DNA from: a virus
IMG/VR virus record: IMGVR_UViG_3300035156_000125
Location: 1-56,623 of that record
DNA: 56,623 nt
Strand: one strand, 5' to 3'
Part shown: positions 26,043-33,836 of the stretch, one piece after another
Layout of the letters: the number at the start of each line of letters is the position of its first letter
How positions within the stretch are numbered: the stretch's first letter is position 1
Position numbers and translations under genes: made by a program
Notes under the pieces: generated by a model
Databases searched by the model: none
Seen by the model: the letters and a program-made list of their open reading frames with translations, nothing else
Told to the model about the DNA's origin: nothing

Positions 26043-26576
26043 CTAAAAGTTATTTTCCAGAGCTTCGCTGATTTCCTTAATCTTTTCCGGTGTTAGTTCG
26101 GTGTTGTAATTTAGGTTTCTGTTAATATTCTCCGTTTTTTCTCTCCATTTATCCGGCTGTCGGTTCATTAACCAAAACTTAGCGGCGACTGTATCAGGCG
26201 GCACTTCTTGCGTCAAATCAACTATTTCTATTTCTTCTGTTTGAGAAATCTTACCGTTGTGGTCGGGCGTTTTTGTAGTTAGTTTTATTGCTTGCTGTAC
26301 TGTAATTGTGCATCCTTTAGCTCTTTCATATAATGAATTTGCAATTTCCGCATCTGCTTTAGCCTTTCCGTTGCCCACGGACACGGAAAACACTTCATGA
26401 ACCTTCTTCCATTCATTTATTGTATCCTCGTGTACTTCAAAGTAAGTTCCCAATTCAGCATCGGTAAACCCCAATAAACACAACTTGTACGCTTGTTCGG
26501 CGTACTCATCTTTGTACTTTGTAGGTCTTCCACCTTCATTTCCCTCTGCAAACTTATTTCCTTCCGGTGCTGCCAT
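26043..26576 (-). CDS. Terminase small subunit (TerS)
   Basis: A 177-residue protein. GRPTKYKDEYAEQAYKLCLL is the standard opening of this family, followed by a helix-turn-helix (GFTDAELGTYFEVHEDTINE) near residues 36-55 for recognition of packaging-site DNA. The C-terminal region (VAAKFWLMNRQPDKWREK) binds or precedes the TerL contact. It is 72 nt upstream of TerL. Confidence 0.9.
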   Translation of the reverse strand: MAAPEGNKFAEGNEGGRPTKYKDEYAEQAYKLCLLGFTDAELGTYFEVHEDTINEWKKVHEVFSVSVGNGKAKADAEIANSLYERAKGCTITVQQAIKLTTKTPDHNGKISQTEEIEIVDLTQEVPPDTVAAKFWLMNRQPDKWREKTENINRNLNYNTELTPEKIKEISEALENNF

Positions 26577-26654
26577 AACCTACCAATATTACTCACTCCC
26601 ATCACTCCCGCTTACTTTATTTTGTAACAGGTGGGGCGGTGTTAGTTAATTCCG

Positions 26655-26837
26655 TCACTCAATAATTAAATATGATACCAATTCAACCTTCCTTATCTTT
26701 TTGTATATGTCCTTAGCAAAAAGAGAATCTATGCCTTCGTAATACTTCCTTGCCTTAAAGAGAGCATCTTCAATACTTTCCGCTTTTATATAAACAAGAG
26801 GTGCAATGCAGCTCGATGTTTCGATTTTGTATAGCAT
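26655..26837 (-). CDS. 60-residue small protein
   Basis: MLYKIETSSCIAPLVYIKAE followed by SIEDALFKARKYYEGIDSLF: a beta hairpin then a helix, ending YLIIE. It lies 6 nt after the 177-residue gene upstream, at the end of the early region. Similar short (A/S)x-EDAL-KARK proteins are common in phages, but no function is known. Confidence 0.6.
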   Translation of the reverse strand: MLYKIETSSCIAPLVYIKAESIEDALFKARKYYEGIDSLFAKDIYKKIRKVELVSYLIIE

Positions 26838-26843
26838 ATCATT

Positions 26844-27377
26844 TTATTGCGCTTGACTTTCCGTAAACATTTCAGCAACCACAGTACAACCCCGTTCAAC
26901 TGCAAAGCCTTCCATCTCGGATAGTTGCGAATAAAGCACTTCGCAAAGCTGTTTTATTTCGCTCCGTTCTGCCTGGTATGCTGATTTGATCCTTTCGGGC
27001 GGGTTAATCTTGTCTTTCTCCGCTCCTACCTGCTGACTAATCCAGTCACGTTGCGTTCCTAGTAGTACGCTTAACGTTTCGGCTAATCCGTCCTTTACCG
27101 TTGCACGGTGGTTTTGCACGTATTCCGGATTGCAAAGCGATAAAGCAACCGCAATGAACTTACGACGAAGGTTAGTCTGCTCTTTCAGGTGCCGGATGGT
27201 AATGTGGTAATAATCGCAAAAGAGAGACCGGAGCGGGTGAAGGAAAACAACGTCTGTGATGGTTGGCTCTGGTTTATCTACCAGATATCGGTACTTGCTT
27301 AAAAATGTAGGATCTTCTGCAGCCTTTCGCCCGAGGTTAAGTAGAACGTATTGAGGTAAATCCGTAACACTCTGCAT
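26844..27377 (-). CDS. Unknown protein near the terminase genes
   Basis: A 177-residue helical protein (MQSVTDLPQYVLLNLGRKAA) with a middle part DVVFLHPLRSLFCDYYHITI and a charged C-terminal helix. I do not recognise it. It lies at the end of the early region just before TerS, where late regulators or packaging helpers can be found; this is position only. A 9-bp inverted repeat lies upstream. Confidence 0.6.
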   Translation of the reverse strand: MQSVTDLPQYVLLNLGRKAAEDPTFLSKYRYLVDKPEPTITDVVFLHPLRSLFCDYYHITIRHLKEQTNLRRKFIAVALSLCNPEYVQNHRATVKDGLAETLSVLLGTQRDWISQQVGAEKDKINPPERIKSAYQAERSEIKQLCEVLYSQLSEMEGFAVERGCTVVAEMFTESQAQ

Positions 27378-27407
27378 TTTGTTAGACGTTTATCGAAATT
27401 AAGAACT

Positions 27408-27439
27408 TTATTCTACTTAAATGCAGATTTGTAGAATAA
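27408..27439. repeat. 9-bp inverted repeat in the leader of the 177-residue gene
   Basis: TTATTCTAC (27408-27416) and GTAGAATAA (27431-27439) are exact inverted copies, 14 nt apart. No U-tract follows, so it is more likely an operator or leader hairpin than a terminator. Confidence 0.45.
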
Positions 27440-27475
27440 ATGTTTAGCTTCTTTTCGTATTGGTTAATGTTTGTT

Positions 27476-27796
27476 CTAAAACTCCACCAACTCAACCTTT
27501 CCGTTCTTATTCTGCTGTGCAAGTAAAGCGGTGCCGCCCCGTTGCTTTATTTCAGTCAGGAAGTCTATCTGTTCGTCTGATAGCTTATCGTTTATCGTCT
27601 TGACCTCACAAGCGCACCAATGGCCGGTTCGGGTAATACCAACTAAGTCGCTTACTCCTTTACGTCCGATAAACTTTCGACCTGGTATCGCAATGTTGTT
27701 GTTGATCCATACGGTATTGCCTTTTAACGTCAACTCTGTTATCGCCTGTCTGCGAATAGTTGCTTTGTCCAGTTCAGCTACCTTTATCGACCTCAT
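27476..27796 (-). CDS. VRR-NUC domain nuclease
   Basis: A 106-residue protein matching the VRR-NUC family of the PD-(D/E)XK superfamily: GRKGVSDLVGITRTGHWCAC holds the catalytic Asp, EVKTINDKLSDEQ holds the E-x-K, and IDFLTEIKQRGGTALLA is the usual C-terminal helix. Such stand-alone phage nucleases are thought to process branched or free DNA ends during replication and packaging. Confidence 0.85.
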   Translation of the reverse strand: MRSIKVAELDKATIRRQAITELTLKGNTVWINNNIAIPGRKFIGRKGVSDLVGITRTGHWCACEVKTINDKLSDEQIDFLTEIKQRGGTALLAQQNKNGKVELVEF

Positions 27797-27808
27797 TACT
27801 TACTTTAG

Positions 27809-27827
27809 TTATCTTACTACAAGATAA
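27809..27827. repeat. 7-bp hairpin upstream of the VRR-NUC gene
   Basis: TTATCTT and AAGATAA flank a 5-nt loop. It sits 13 nt upstream of the VRR-NUC start and could act on its translation. Confidence 0.35.
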
Positions 27828-27855
27828 TGAAATTCAGTTGGTTGAGCAATAATAA

Positions 27856-28098
27856 CTAACTGTTATTTTCAGTACCAGTTGCAAACTTTCCTTCCTTAAC
27901 GTCTTTTTTAAATTGCTCTTTTGAGTTTAGGTACTCACTCCATTTATCAACCTCCTTCACCTCGGATTGCTTTGCCAGGTTGTAGCCGTATTCTGCCATT
28001 CTAAACGCATCGTAACGGGCTTGGTGTAAAGTTTCCGGTATCACTACTATGTAGTCTTTTGCTTCCTGCTCTATCAGTTCCTTTTCGTTCTCTGTCAT
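27856..28098 (-). CDS. 80-residue acidic/helical protein
   Basis: MTENEKELIEQEAKDYIVVI begins a charged helical protein; the middle YDAFRMAEYGYNLAKQ is typical of many small early phage proteins of Bacteroidota. Function unknown. It belongs to the early minus-strand run. Confidence 0.6.
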   Translation of the reverse strand: MTENEKELIEQEAKDYIVVIPETLHQARYDAFRMAEYGYNLAKQSEVKEVDKWSEYLNSKEQFKKDVKEGKFATGTENNS

Positions 28099-28123
28099 GA
28101 CTTTTGGTGTGGTTTAAAATGGG

Positions 28124-28279
28124 TTAAGCATTGGAATTAAATCCTGCTGAAAATGCACTTTCCAGTATATTGTCAATGTATGGCTGCTTCATTCCTTTGG
28201 CCTTCATCTCCTTGACCGAGCTTAGGTAATCATTGCTTTGCTTGTACTCAATAAGCGCCTGTGAATATTTGGTTTTCAT
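28124..28279 (-). CDS. 51-residue small protein
   Basis: Reads MKTKYSQALIEYKQSNDYLS, then SVKEMKAKGMKQPYIDNILE and a short end. It is a helical Lys-rich peptide, 6 nt after the upstream stop at 28286. Spacing and composition support a real gene; function unknown. Confidence 0.55.
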   Translation of the reverse strand: MKTKYSQALIEYKQSNDYLSSVKEMKAKGMKQPYIDNILESAFSAGFNSNA

Positions 28280-28285
28280 CTTATT

Positions 28286-28669
28286 CTATTTTTGATTGTT
28301 TGCTATTTGGTTGGGGTGGGGTACGCCTTCTACGTCAAGTTTAAACTCACGCCGTAGAAAGTAATTAATCTCTTTTAGCTTAAATGGATATGAACCGTGT
28401 TTTTGTGAATACAAAACAGGGCTGTCACCATTCAACGTTAGGTGCATCCGATAGTTAAATTTCAATTCCCCAAACTCTCTTTTTTGATTTTGGGCAATGT
28501 CAAAGAATAAAGTGTTTCCCGATCCAAATGCATTTACCTTGAAATGATCTATAACGGGCTTCTCATAATACTCCGGCGAACCACAATAGCCGCCCGAGTA
28601 AATGAAATCCACAACTTCCTCTTTAGTTAAATCGAACACCGTTTTGTTTCCTACCGTTAGCTGTTCCAT
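28286..28669 (-). CDS. Unknown early protein
   Basis: A 127-residue protein (MEQLTVGNKTVFDLTKEEVV) with a central beta-rich part (KFNYRMHLTLNGDSPVLYSQ) and a C-terminal helix (EINYFLRREFKLD). I do not recognise a family. It is one of a series of small early genes. Confidence 0.6.
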   Translation of the reverse strand: MEQLTVGNKTVFDLTKEEVVDFIYSGGYCGSPEYYEKPVIDHFKVNAFGSGNTLFFDIAQNQKREFGELKFNYRMHLTLNGDSPVLYSQKHGSYPFKLKEINYFLRREFKLDVEGVPHPNQIANNQK

Positions 28670-28711
28670 AATCGTTTTTGTTTATTGGTTTACTTGGTTG
28701 GGGTGGTGAGG

Positions 28712-29104
28712 TCAATGTCCGAAGCTGTCATAGAGTTGGTTAAAGTCACTTTTCAGTCTCTCATTTTCTTCCCTCAACTCCCTTACCTGATCCAGTGCGG
28801 TTTGAAGGGAAGTGGTTTCTTCGAGCCATTCGACAATCTCTCGTTTGTAAATCATCAGGTCATGATAGCCCGTGTTTTCGCATTCTTCATACCATCCTTC
28901 TTTGAGCGTTACGGGGTCATCTTCACCATTAATCCAATCAGGCAAATCTTCGTAGTCATCAAATTCCTGCGCTACTTGCTTATCTCTTGCATAAAAACAA
29001 GAGTATTTATTGCCTTTTGCATCAAATGCAAATACAGGCTTTGTGTTTGGTGGTAGCTTCCCAGAACATTTTACTACCTGATATACTTTTTCGTTCTGCG
29101 ACAT
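28712..29104 (-). CDS. Unknown early protein with C-terminal coiled coil
   Basis: A 130-residue acidic protein. The first 80 residues are beta-rich (VFAFDAKGNKYSCFYARDKQ), and residues 90-125 form a coiled coil (LQTALDQVRELREENERLKS). Function unknown. It lies 6 nt downstream of the MazG-like gene. Confidence 0.6.
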   Translation of the reverse strand: MSQNEKVYQVVKCSGKLPPNTKPVFAFDAKGNKYSCFYARDKQVAQEFDDYEDLPDWINGEDDPVTLKEGWYEECENTGYHDLMIYKREIVEWLEETTSLQTALDQVRELREENERLKSDFNQLYDSFGH

Positions 29105-29110
29105 GGTTGA

Positions 29111-29515
29111 TTATTTTGAAAGGGTTAGAAATGATAAATCAGGTTCTTTGTAGTTTGGGCCTTTTAAAACTTTACCGTCTGCTCTTTTTACTGGCTTGCC
29201 ATCTCCCCCTAGTTTCGACATATTACTTTCATGCACTGCGTCAAATACCTGCTCGATTTGATCTTGCAAGCCCTCCGTTATTATAGTTCCGAACACAGTA
29301 TAAAGAATGTCAGCTAATTCTTTTGCTCTTTCTCCAACTCCCAAATTAAAGGCTGCTGCCTCGATCCACTCTTTAACTTCTTCTGACATTATTCTTCCTC
29401 TTAGCCGTAACAGTGCCATGTTTTCATCGCTGTCATCATAAGGGTCAGGCTCATTTCTAAATGGCACTTCAAACTTTTTATGCCATTCAATCAATTGGTT
29501 AATCTGTTTTAGCAT
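29111..29515 (-). CDS. MazG-like nucleotide pyrophosphohydrolase
   Basis: A 134-residue all-alpha NTP-PPase. The metal-binding helices are visible as RIMSEEVKEWIEAA (E-E-x-x-E) and KELADILYTVFG (E-x-x-D); the C-terminal VFDAVHESNMSKL is typical of the PRA-PH/MazG-like phage group. It would hydrolyse dNTPs or alarmones to monophosphates, cleaning the nucleotide pool or blunting stringent-type signals. It lies close to the DnaB helicase gene. Confidence 0.8.
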   Translation of the reverse strand: MLKQINQLIEWHKKFEVPFRNEPDPYDDSDENMALLRLRGRIMSEEVKEWIEAAAFNLGVGERAKELADILYTVFGTIITEGLQDQIEQVFDAVHESNMSKLGGDGKPVKRADGKVLKGPNYKEPDLSFLTLSK

Positions 29516-29521
29516 GGTTGA

Positions 29522-29734
29522 TTATTTTTTACTTAATGAATTGGTTTGGTTATTCGAGGTTAAAATCGCATCTACTTCACTTGCTGTGATCTGTCCGGTA
29601 TCTTCATAGCCTTTTGATAGCCCGTATTCTAGAACTTTACGAACTTGCTCTTTCGACATTTGATTGCCGTTGTGTTCAAATACTCGATAGCTTTTGTTTA
29701 TCTGCCTTAATGCACCTTTGATGTCTGCGTCCAT
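29522..29734 (-). CDS. 70-residue small protein
   Basis: MDADIKGALRQINKSYRVFE opens a helical protein with EQVRKVLEYGLSKGYEDTGQ, a common phage early pattern. It lies 6 nt upstream of the MazG-like gene. Function unknown. Confidence 0.6.
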   Translation of the reverse strand: MDADIKGALRQINKSYRVFEHNGNQMSKEQVRKVLEYGLSKGYEDTGQITASEVDAILTSNNQTNSLSKK

Positions 29735-29755
29735 GTTTGCTTGTTTTATTTTAAT

Positions 29756-29881
29756 TTATTCGCAATACCCTTTAATCGCACGTAGTAGCCCCAAAACGGG
29801 CGTCAATTCGGTTTTGATAGAATTGCCCGTTGGAATGGATAGCGGTTGATTTTGGGCGGTACTGGTGCGCTGGGTTGGGGT
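29756..29881 (-). pseudogene. Open frame without a start codon, possibly a gene remnant
   Basis: Between two in-frame stops is a protein-like frame (PLSIPTGNSIKTELTPVLGL followed by LRAIKGYCE) with no ATG, GTG or early TTG. It fills the only sizeable gap between two early genes. It may be a decayed gene or non-coding sequence; the protein-like reading is the only support. Confidence 0.25.
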
Positions 29882-29891
29882 TTAGGGCATA

Positions 29892-30083
29892 CTATTTAGC
29901 TGAAGGCTTCTTTGTCAACCTGAAATAATACGTTTTGCCATCCCCGTACAGTAGAAATTGATTATCCCATAGCGTGTCTAAGTCAACAAGACCGTTTTTC
30001 GGTATAGGCAGTTTGTCGATGTAGTGAGTTGTTCCCCACTTTTCGGTAACGCTTGCCATGATCTGCTCGTTTGTTTCTTCCAT
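29892..30083 (-). CDS. 63-residue small protein
   Basis: MEETNEQIMASVTEKWGTTH leads to a beta-rich end (QFLLYGDGKTYYFRLTKK). It follows the DnaB gene with a 56-base gap that includes an eight-G run (30120-30127). Function unknown. Confidence 0.55.
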   Translation of the reverse strand: MEETNEQIMASVTEKWGTTHYIDKLPIPKNGLVDLDTLWDNQFLLYGDGKTYYFRLTKKPSAK

Positions 30084-30139
30084 GTTGTTTTTATTTTACC
30101 TCCCCTTTCGTAGTGATTTGGGGGGGGTGAATTATTTAT

Positions 30140-31588
30140 TTAGAAGGGCGCTGCTTCGTCCATGCCGTCGTCGAAGTTTGTTGAGTTTTTTATTGCTTGG
30201 CTCATTGGTATTAGCCGTTGTGTGGTTAGTAGCGCGGCCTTTGCAGGGAATTGTGATGAAACCAATTCCATTTCATCAAGTTCATAGAATTTCATCTTTG
30301 GTCCGTCAAATCCTATTTTAATTTCTGCCAATTCCCCGTTTCTCCATTTAGAAACTAGAATATCTGCTTCGTTTTCGGTACTGCCTCCATCCTCGTTTGT
30401 TTTCTTGCCGCTCATAAAATCACGGTGGATAAAAAGCACCCCGTCTGCATCCTGTTCCAGAGATCCGCTTTCTCGCAGGTTGTGTAGTTTCGGCTTTTCA
30501 CCTTTTTGCTCGCTTAACCGGTTGAGTTGGCATAGCAGAACAATAGGGATGTTGTATTGCTTTGCCATTAGCTTTATCCCACGGCTGATTTTGCTTACTT
30601 CCTGCTCCCTGACTGAATTTTTATTTAGCCCGTCAGTATCAATTAATCCTAAGTAATCGATAAACAGAACATCAATTTCGTTACGCTGCTTTAGCCTGGC
30701 CACCTTGCTTTTTATGTCACCTATGTTTACGCTCGCATTGTCCGAAATTTTAATTGGCAGGTTGCTACTTCTATTCATTATTTGATAGAATTTATCCGCT
30801 TGCTCCTGGTCGTACATTCTATTTCTCCAAATTCGCCAATACTCAACTTCTGTTATTAGTGATGCCATACGACCCATAATTTGCTTATCATCCATTTCAA
30901 GGGTAATCAGTCCTACTTTGTGCCCCTTCTTTGCCGCCTCGACAATCATTCGTCCCATAAAAGCAGTCTTACCCACACTTGGCCGGGCGGCTACTATATA
31001 CATTCCTGTCGGCTCTAGTCCCCCGGTTATCTTATCTAAATGTCGAAAGCCTGTAGTTATGCCTGATAATTCCCGGTCCTTAACCTCAATCATTTTCATG
31101 TATAGATCACTAAGAACCTCATCGAAGTTTTTAAAGTCATCGGTTATCTTTATTTGCCGAAGTTTTACGAGTTTGTCTTGCAGTTCATCAATATACATTA
31201 GCCCGTCTTTGCCGTTTGTACCAGACAAGGTTAACTTTAGCATCTCCCTTTCGATATACATTTGCCTAAGAAACAGGGAATGCTTTTCCAGGTTGGCCGT
31301 TGAGCAAACTCCTTTAGTTATTTCTGCCACATACCAGGCTGCATTGTGTCCATCGACTATCTGAAAACCTTTTTTGTAAATACAGTATGTGGCCGTGCAA
31401 ATGTCAATCGGTTCACTCGCTTCCCACATTTCAGACAGCACGTTAAATATGTTTTTATGGTGCTCATAGTAAAAAACATCAGGGTTGATAATACCGTACA
31501 TTCTTCCAAAGGCGGTGGGCTCAAGTAAAACTGAACCAAGTATCACTTTTTCTAATTGTCTGCTGTAGTGCAATTCTTCTATAAACAT
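30140..31588 (-). CDS. dnaB: Replicative DNA helicase, DnaB family
   Basis: A 482-residue protein of normal DnaB length. The N-terminal domain begins RQLEKVILGSVLLEP, and the RecA-like core carries Walker A ARPSVGKT (201-208), a following TLEM, and Walker B VLFIDYLGLI (Asp311). The late motifs LLCQLNRLSE and LRESGSLEQDADGVLF are diagnostic. It unwinds DNA at the phage fork. Its start shares one base with the end of the replication protein gene, so helicase and loader/initiator are co-expressed. Confidence 0.95.
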   Translation of the reverse strand: MFIEELHYSRQLEKVILGSVLLEPTAFGRMYGIINPDVFYYEHHKNIFNVLSEMWEASEPIDICTATYCIYKKGFQIVDGHNAAWYVAEITKGVCSTANLEKHSLFLRQMYIEREMLKLTLSGTNGKDGLMYIDELQDKLVKLRQIKITDDFKNFDEVLSDLYMKMIEVKDRELSGITTGFRHLDKITGGLEPTGMYIVAARPSVGKTAFMGRMIVEAAKKGHKVGLITLEMDDKQIMGRMASLITEVEYWRIWRNRMYDQEQADKFYQIMNRSSNLPIKISDNASVNIGDIKSKVARLKQRNEIDVLFIDYLGLIDTDGLNKNSVREQEVSKISRGIKLMAKQYNIPIVLLCQLNRLSEQKGEKPKLHNLRESGSLEQDADGVLFIHRDFMSGKKTNEDGGSTENEADILVSKWRNGELAEIKIGFDGPKMKFYELDEMELVSSQFPAKAALLTTQRLIPMSQAIKNSTNFDDGMDEAAPF

Positions 31589-32358
31589 TAGTCGTAAGTT
31601 GAAAGTTGTTTTTTTAGTTTTTCCTTTTTCTCTCTGTCGGATATTTCTTCAGGTGCAGAATATGAATTGAATGTTTTTAAGGTTGTAGGCGTCTGCCTGT
31701 TCATCCAGTTTATGAAGTGGGTGTAAGTATCTGAAACATCTTCGTAGAATTTCTTTCCGTTGAAATTTTGAACCTTAAACACTTTCCAATACCTCAAAAC
31801 CTTTTCATCATCAACGGTAATCTGTTTGCCTATTTTCAAAAGCTCCTTAACCGCACCTATTTTAATTTCTGGTATTTCAAGCTGTAAATTTTCTTCGTTA
31901 GGAAATTTTGGAAAATCCGTATTAATAATACCATTTACATTACCAGTACCATTTACAGTAACAGTAACAGTATCAGTATCATTTACATTACCAGTTGAAT
32001 TTGTTGAGGTTTGTTGACCGTTGTTATCGTTTGTTGAGCTTTGTTGAATTTTGTTGACGTTTGTTGAATTTTGTTGATTTTCTTCAAACTCCTTCAATAT
32101 CCTTTTTGTCTCTGCGCTAACCTTTCCGGCCTCACTTCTTGCCTTTTTCTTTTCCTCGTACTTTTTTAGATCCCGCTTCATTTGCCTTTTTATTGGCTCA
32201 AAAACAAGATCGACTACCATATCTTCAACTGTTGGGTTTCTATCGTTTACATAGGAAAGAATTATTTTTAACAATACCCCAGCCTTATCGTCCGGCATCT
32301 TTTCTACTGTATGGATTAAATCAGCATACAGTACAAAAGACTTTTTATCTTCTGCCAT
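31588..32358 (-). CDS. DUF6291-type replication protein (putative initiator/helicase loader)
   Basis: A 256-residue protein. The N-terminal 80 residues (SFVLYADLIHTVEKMPDDKA, LLKIILSYVNDRNP) match the DUF6291 opening from memory; the C-terminal 90 residues (VLRYWKVFKVQNFNGKKFYE, HFINWMNRQ) resemble replisome organiser proteins. Between them, residues about 90-150 are Asn/Thr/Gln-rich low complexity, encoded by DNA that contains an eight-unit 10-bp repeat. A replication protein upstream of dnaB with repeats inside its own gene recalls lambda O and its internal origin. Function is inferred from this arrangement. Confidence 0.7.
   Translation of the reverse strand: MAEDKKSFVLYADLIHTVEKMPDDKAGVLLKIILSYVNDRNPTVEDMVVDLVFEPIKRQMKRDLKKYEEKKKARSEAGKVSAETKRILKEFEENQQNSTNVNKIQQSSTNDNNGQQTSTNSTGNVNDTDTVTVTVNGTGNVNGIINTDFPKFPNEENLQLEIPEIKIGAVKELLKIGKQITVDDEKVLRYWKVFKVQNFNGKKFYEDVSDTYTHFINWMNRQTPTTLKTFNSYSAPEEISDREKKEKLKKQLSTYD
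32001..32080. repeat. Eight tandem 10-bp repeats inside the replication gene (candidate origin iterons)
   Basis: On the plus strand eight consecutive 10-base units each begin TTGTT; seven read TTGTTGA plus three variable bases and one reads TTGTTATCGT. The period is exactly one helical turn and is not a multiple of three, so the encoded residues differ between units: the DNA pattern, not the protein, is kept. Next to it (31931-31995) is an AT-rich stretch of short CAGTAA/CATTTACA repeats that could melt. This fits an iteron-type origin bound by the protein encoded around it. Confidence 0.7.
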
Positions 32359-32402
32359 TTCGTGCGTTTGAATTAATTTTAAAAAAATAGTATCCTGATC
32401 TA

Positions 32403-32432
32403 TTGGAAGTATCGTTTCAAACTATATCTTTG
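32403..32432 (+). promoter_or_regulatory. Bacteroidota-type promoter for a short plus-strand RNA
   Basis: TTG (32403-32405), 19 nt, then TATCTTTG (32425-32432), an exact match to TAnnTTTG. Transcription would begin near 32439. Confidence 0.65.
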
Positions 32433-32438
32433 CACTAC

Positions 32439-32516
32439 CACAGTTGCAAAACAAAGTTTAAAATGCGTTTCCAAAAGTTATAATGGCGTCCCTGGCAGGA
32501 TGCCATTTTCTTTTAG
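32439..32516 (+). ncRNA. Candidate small RNA antisense to the replication-gene leader
   Basis: It starts from the promoter just upstream and ends at an intrinsic terminator: AATGGC (32482-32487) pairs with GCCATT (32502-32507), with an inner TCC/GGA, followed by U-rich TTTTCTTTT. The RNA is about 75-78 nt with no convincing coding frame. It lies opposite the leader of the minus-strand replication mRNA, in a position comparable to lambda OOP RNA. The 317 bases between 32359 and 32675 hold this RNA, the minus-strand promoter and a small hairpin at 32606-32628. Confidence 0.55.
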
Positions 32517-32638
32517 TATCGTTTAATTTTTAATTGAGCATAGGCGAAACATATTTTAAAAGTTATATAAATTAAATAATGAATATACGGTAGGTATAAA
32601 ATGAAAATAGCCGCCTTTCGGAGCTATTCTGCGTATAG

Positions 32639-32669
32639 CAAAAGTATATAAACAAACAATACTAAACAA
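32639..32669 (-). promoter_or_regulatory. Bacteroidota-type promoter for the replication operon
   Basis: On the minus strand TTG (32669-32667), 20 nt, then TACTTTTG (32646-32639). The start near 32632 gives a leader of about 270 nt before the replication gene at 32358. Confidence 0.5.
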
Positions 32670-32675
32670 ATAATT

Positions 32676-32861
32676 ATGGCGAAAGGAGCAAAGAAAGGAC
32701 CGGCAAAAATTGATGCTAATGGCCTGGTGGCAATGTCATTCAAGTTCACGCCGGAAGTAAAAGATTTACTCGAAAAGGTTTCAGCCGCTAACAGGCGATC
32801 TTATACTGGTACTATCGAAGTGCTTATTCGTGAAGCAGCCAAACAACAAAACATCACCTAA
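32676..32861 (+). CDS. Small ribbon-helix-helix-like protein
   Basis: A 61-residue basic protein: MAKGAKKGPAKIDANGLVAM, then a strand (MSFKFTPEVK) and two helices (VKDLLEKVSAANRRSYTGTI, EVLIREAAKQ). This fits the MetJ/Arc/CopG fold of small DNA-binding regulators. It is one of few plus-strand genes and diverges from the replication operon; the minus-strand promoter at 32639-32669 is just upstream of its start, so it may control that promoter. Confidence 0.65.
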   Translation: MAKGAKKGPAKIDANGLVAMSFKFTPEVKDLLEKVSAANRRSYTGTIEVLIREAAKQQNIT

Positions 32862-32923
32862 ACTGATCGGGATTTGCGAAGTGGGGTTATCGTTCCAATT
32901 TTAAAAGTTTCTCCAATCTGTGT

Positions 32924-33457
32924 TTACTTATTATGTGCAGACCAATATTCAGTATTGATCCTCCGTTGGGAAATAATCCTTTTTACCTTAGGCAACATGG
33001 CAAACTGTGATTTATCTACCTTTCTCTTATCAGATATGGCGGTCAGTTCTGCCGGTAATTGCGGGTTACTGTACTCTCCCGGTGCCCTGGAAAATATTAC
33101 CGGCTCCGGCATGTGAGACTTTATAATTACTTTTTCTGTAACGGATATTTCGTCCGATTTTGCTTCTACCTTTTTAGTTACGGCATCCGGTGGCGTGGAT
33201 ACCTGGTTTTTTACTTCTTCGCTTTCATTCATCTTACTTTCCAGAATGATAGATAATTCAACATCGCCGTGCGTATTTTGAAAATCAGGCAACCGGGTTG
33301 CAATAAAGTTGTTTAATATAAGATTTACGGCGTCTGTCTTTGCCTCGCACCGTTCTCTAAATGAAGTCTGGTCTGCTCTTATCGGTCCGTCCGGTTCGGG
33401 CAAGTGACAATAAATCCTGCTTACCAGTTTTGATTTGAGGCTTACTTCTATAAACAT
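32924..33457 (-). CDS. Unknown early protein
   Basis: A 177-residue protein with a disordered, Lys/Glu/Pro-rich middle (NESEEVKNQVSTPPDAVTKK) and a basic C-terminus (KVKRIISQRRINTEYW). It converges with the RHH-like gene at 32861. I do not recognise it. Confidence 0.55.
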   Translation of the reverse strand: MFIEVSLKSKLVSRIYCHLPEPDGPIRADQTSFRERCEAKTDAVNLILNNFIATRLPDFQNTHGDVELSIILESKMNESEEVKNQVSTPPDAVTKKVEAKSDEISVTEKVIIKSHMPEPVIFSRAPGEYSNPQLPAELTAISDKRKVDKSQFAMLPKVKRIISQRRINTEYWSAHNK

Positions 33458-33468
33458 GATTTGAATTT

Positions 33469-33801
33469 TTATCCTACCAGTTTTATTTCCTTACCGCTTA
33501 ATAGTCCGTCGATCATTACCTCTACAAGTTCCCGTTGATCCGGTGGCAGTAGTGCGACCTTCTCATTAATCGCAACGACTGCCAATACATCGCTCCGTAG
33601 TTCCTGGTTAATCCCGTCCCGTACTATTTGAGGCAGTAACGGTTCGCTTTTAATGTCGTTGAATATCCATTCGATCTTGGTTCGATACGTGCGGAATAGC
33701 CTGCTTAATGCTGATGACGGGCGTTCACGAATAAAGTCCTCCATAAACGATTGGGCTATTTTTAAATGCTGAACTGTAGAAATTACATTGGCTCCTTTCA
33801 T
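33469..33801 (-). CDS. Unknown helical early protein
   Basis: A 110-residue protein (MKGANVISTVQHLKIAQSFM), predicted all-helical with SRLFRTYRTKIEWIFNDIKS in the middle. It lies 11 nt upstream of the next gene. No known family. Confidence 0.55.
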   Translation of the reverse strand: MKGANVISTVQHLKIAQSFMEDFIRERPSSALSRLFRTYRTKIEWIFNDIKSEPLLPQIVRDGINQELRSDVLAVVAINEKVALLPPDQRELVEVMIDGLLSGKEIKLVG

Positions 33802-33836
33802 ATCATTTTACGGTGTTGGATTATTTGGGAAGGGGG

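Noticed and set aside
26577-26654. Packaging site (cos or pac) near TerS
   Set aside because: No repeat or dyad typical of a packaging site could be recognised by eye in the TerS region.
30120-30127. Run of eight G as a phase-variation switch
   Set aside because: It lies between two genes, not in a promoter spacer or coding frame that I can identify.
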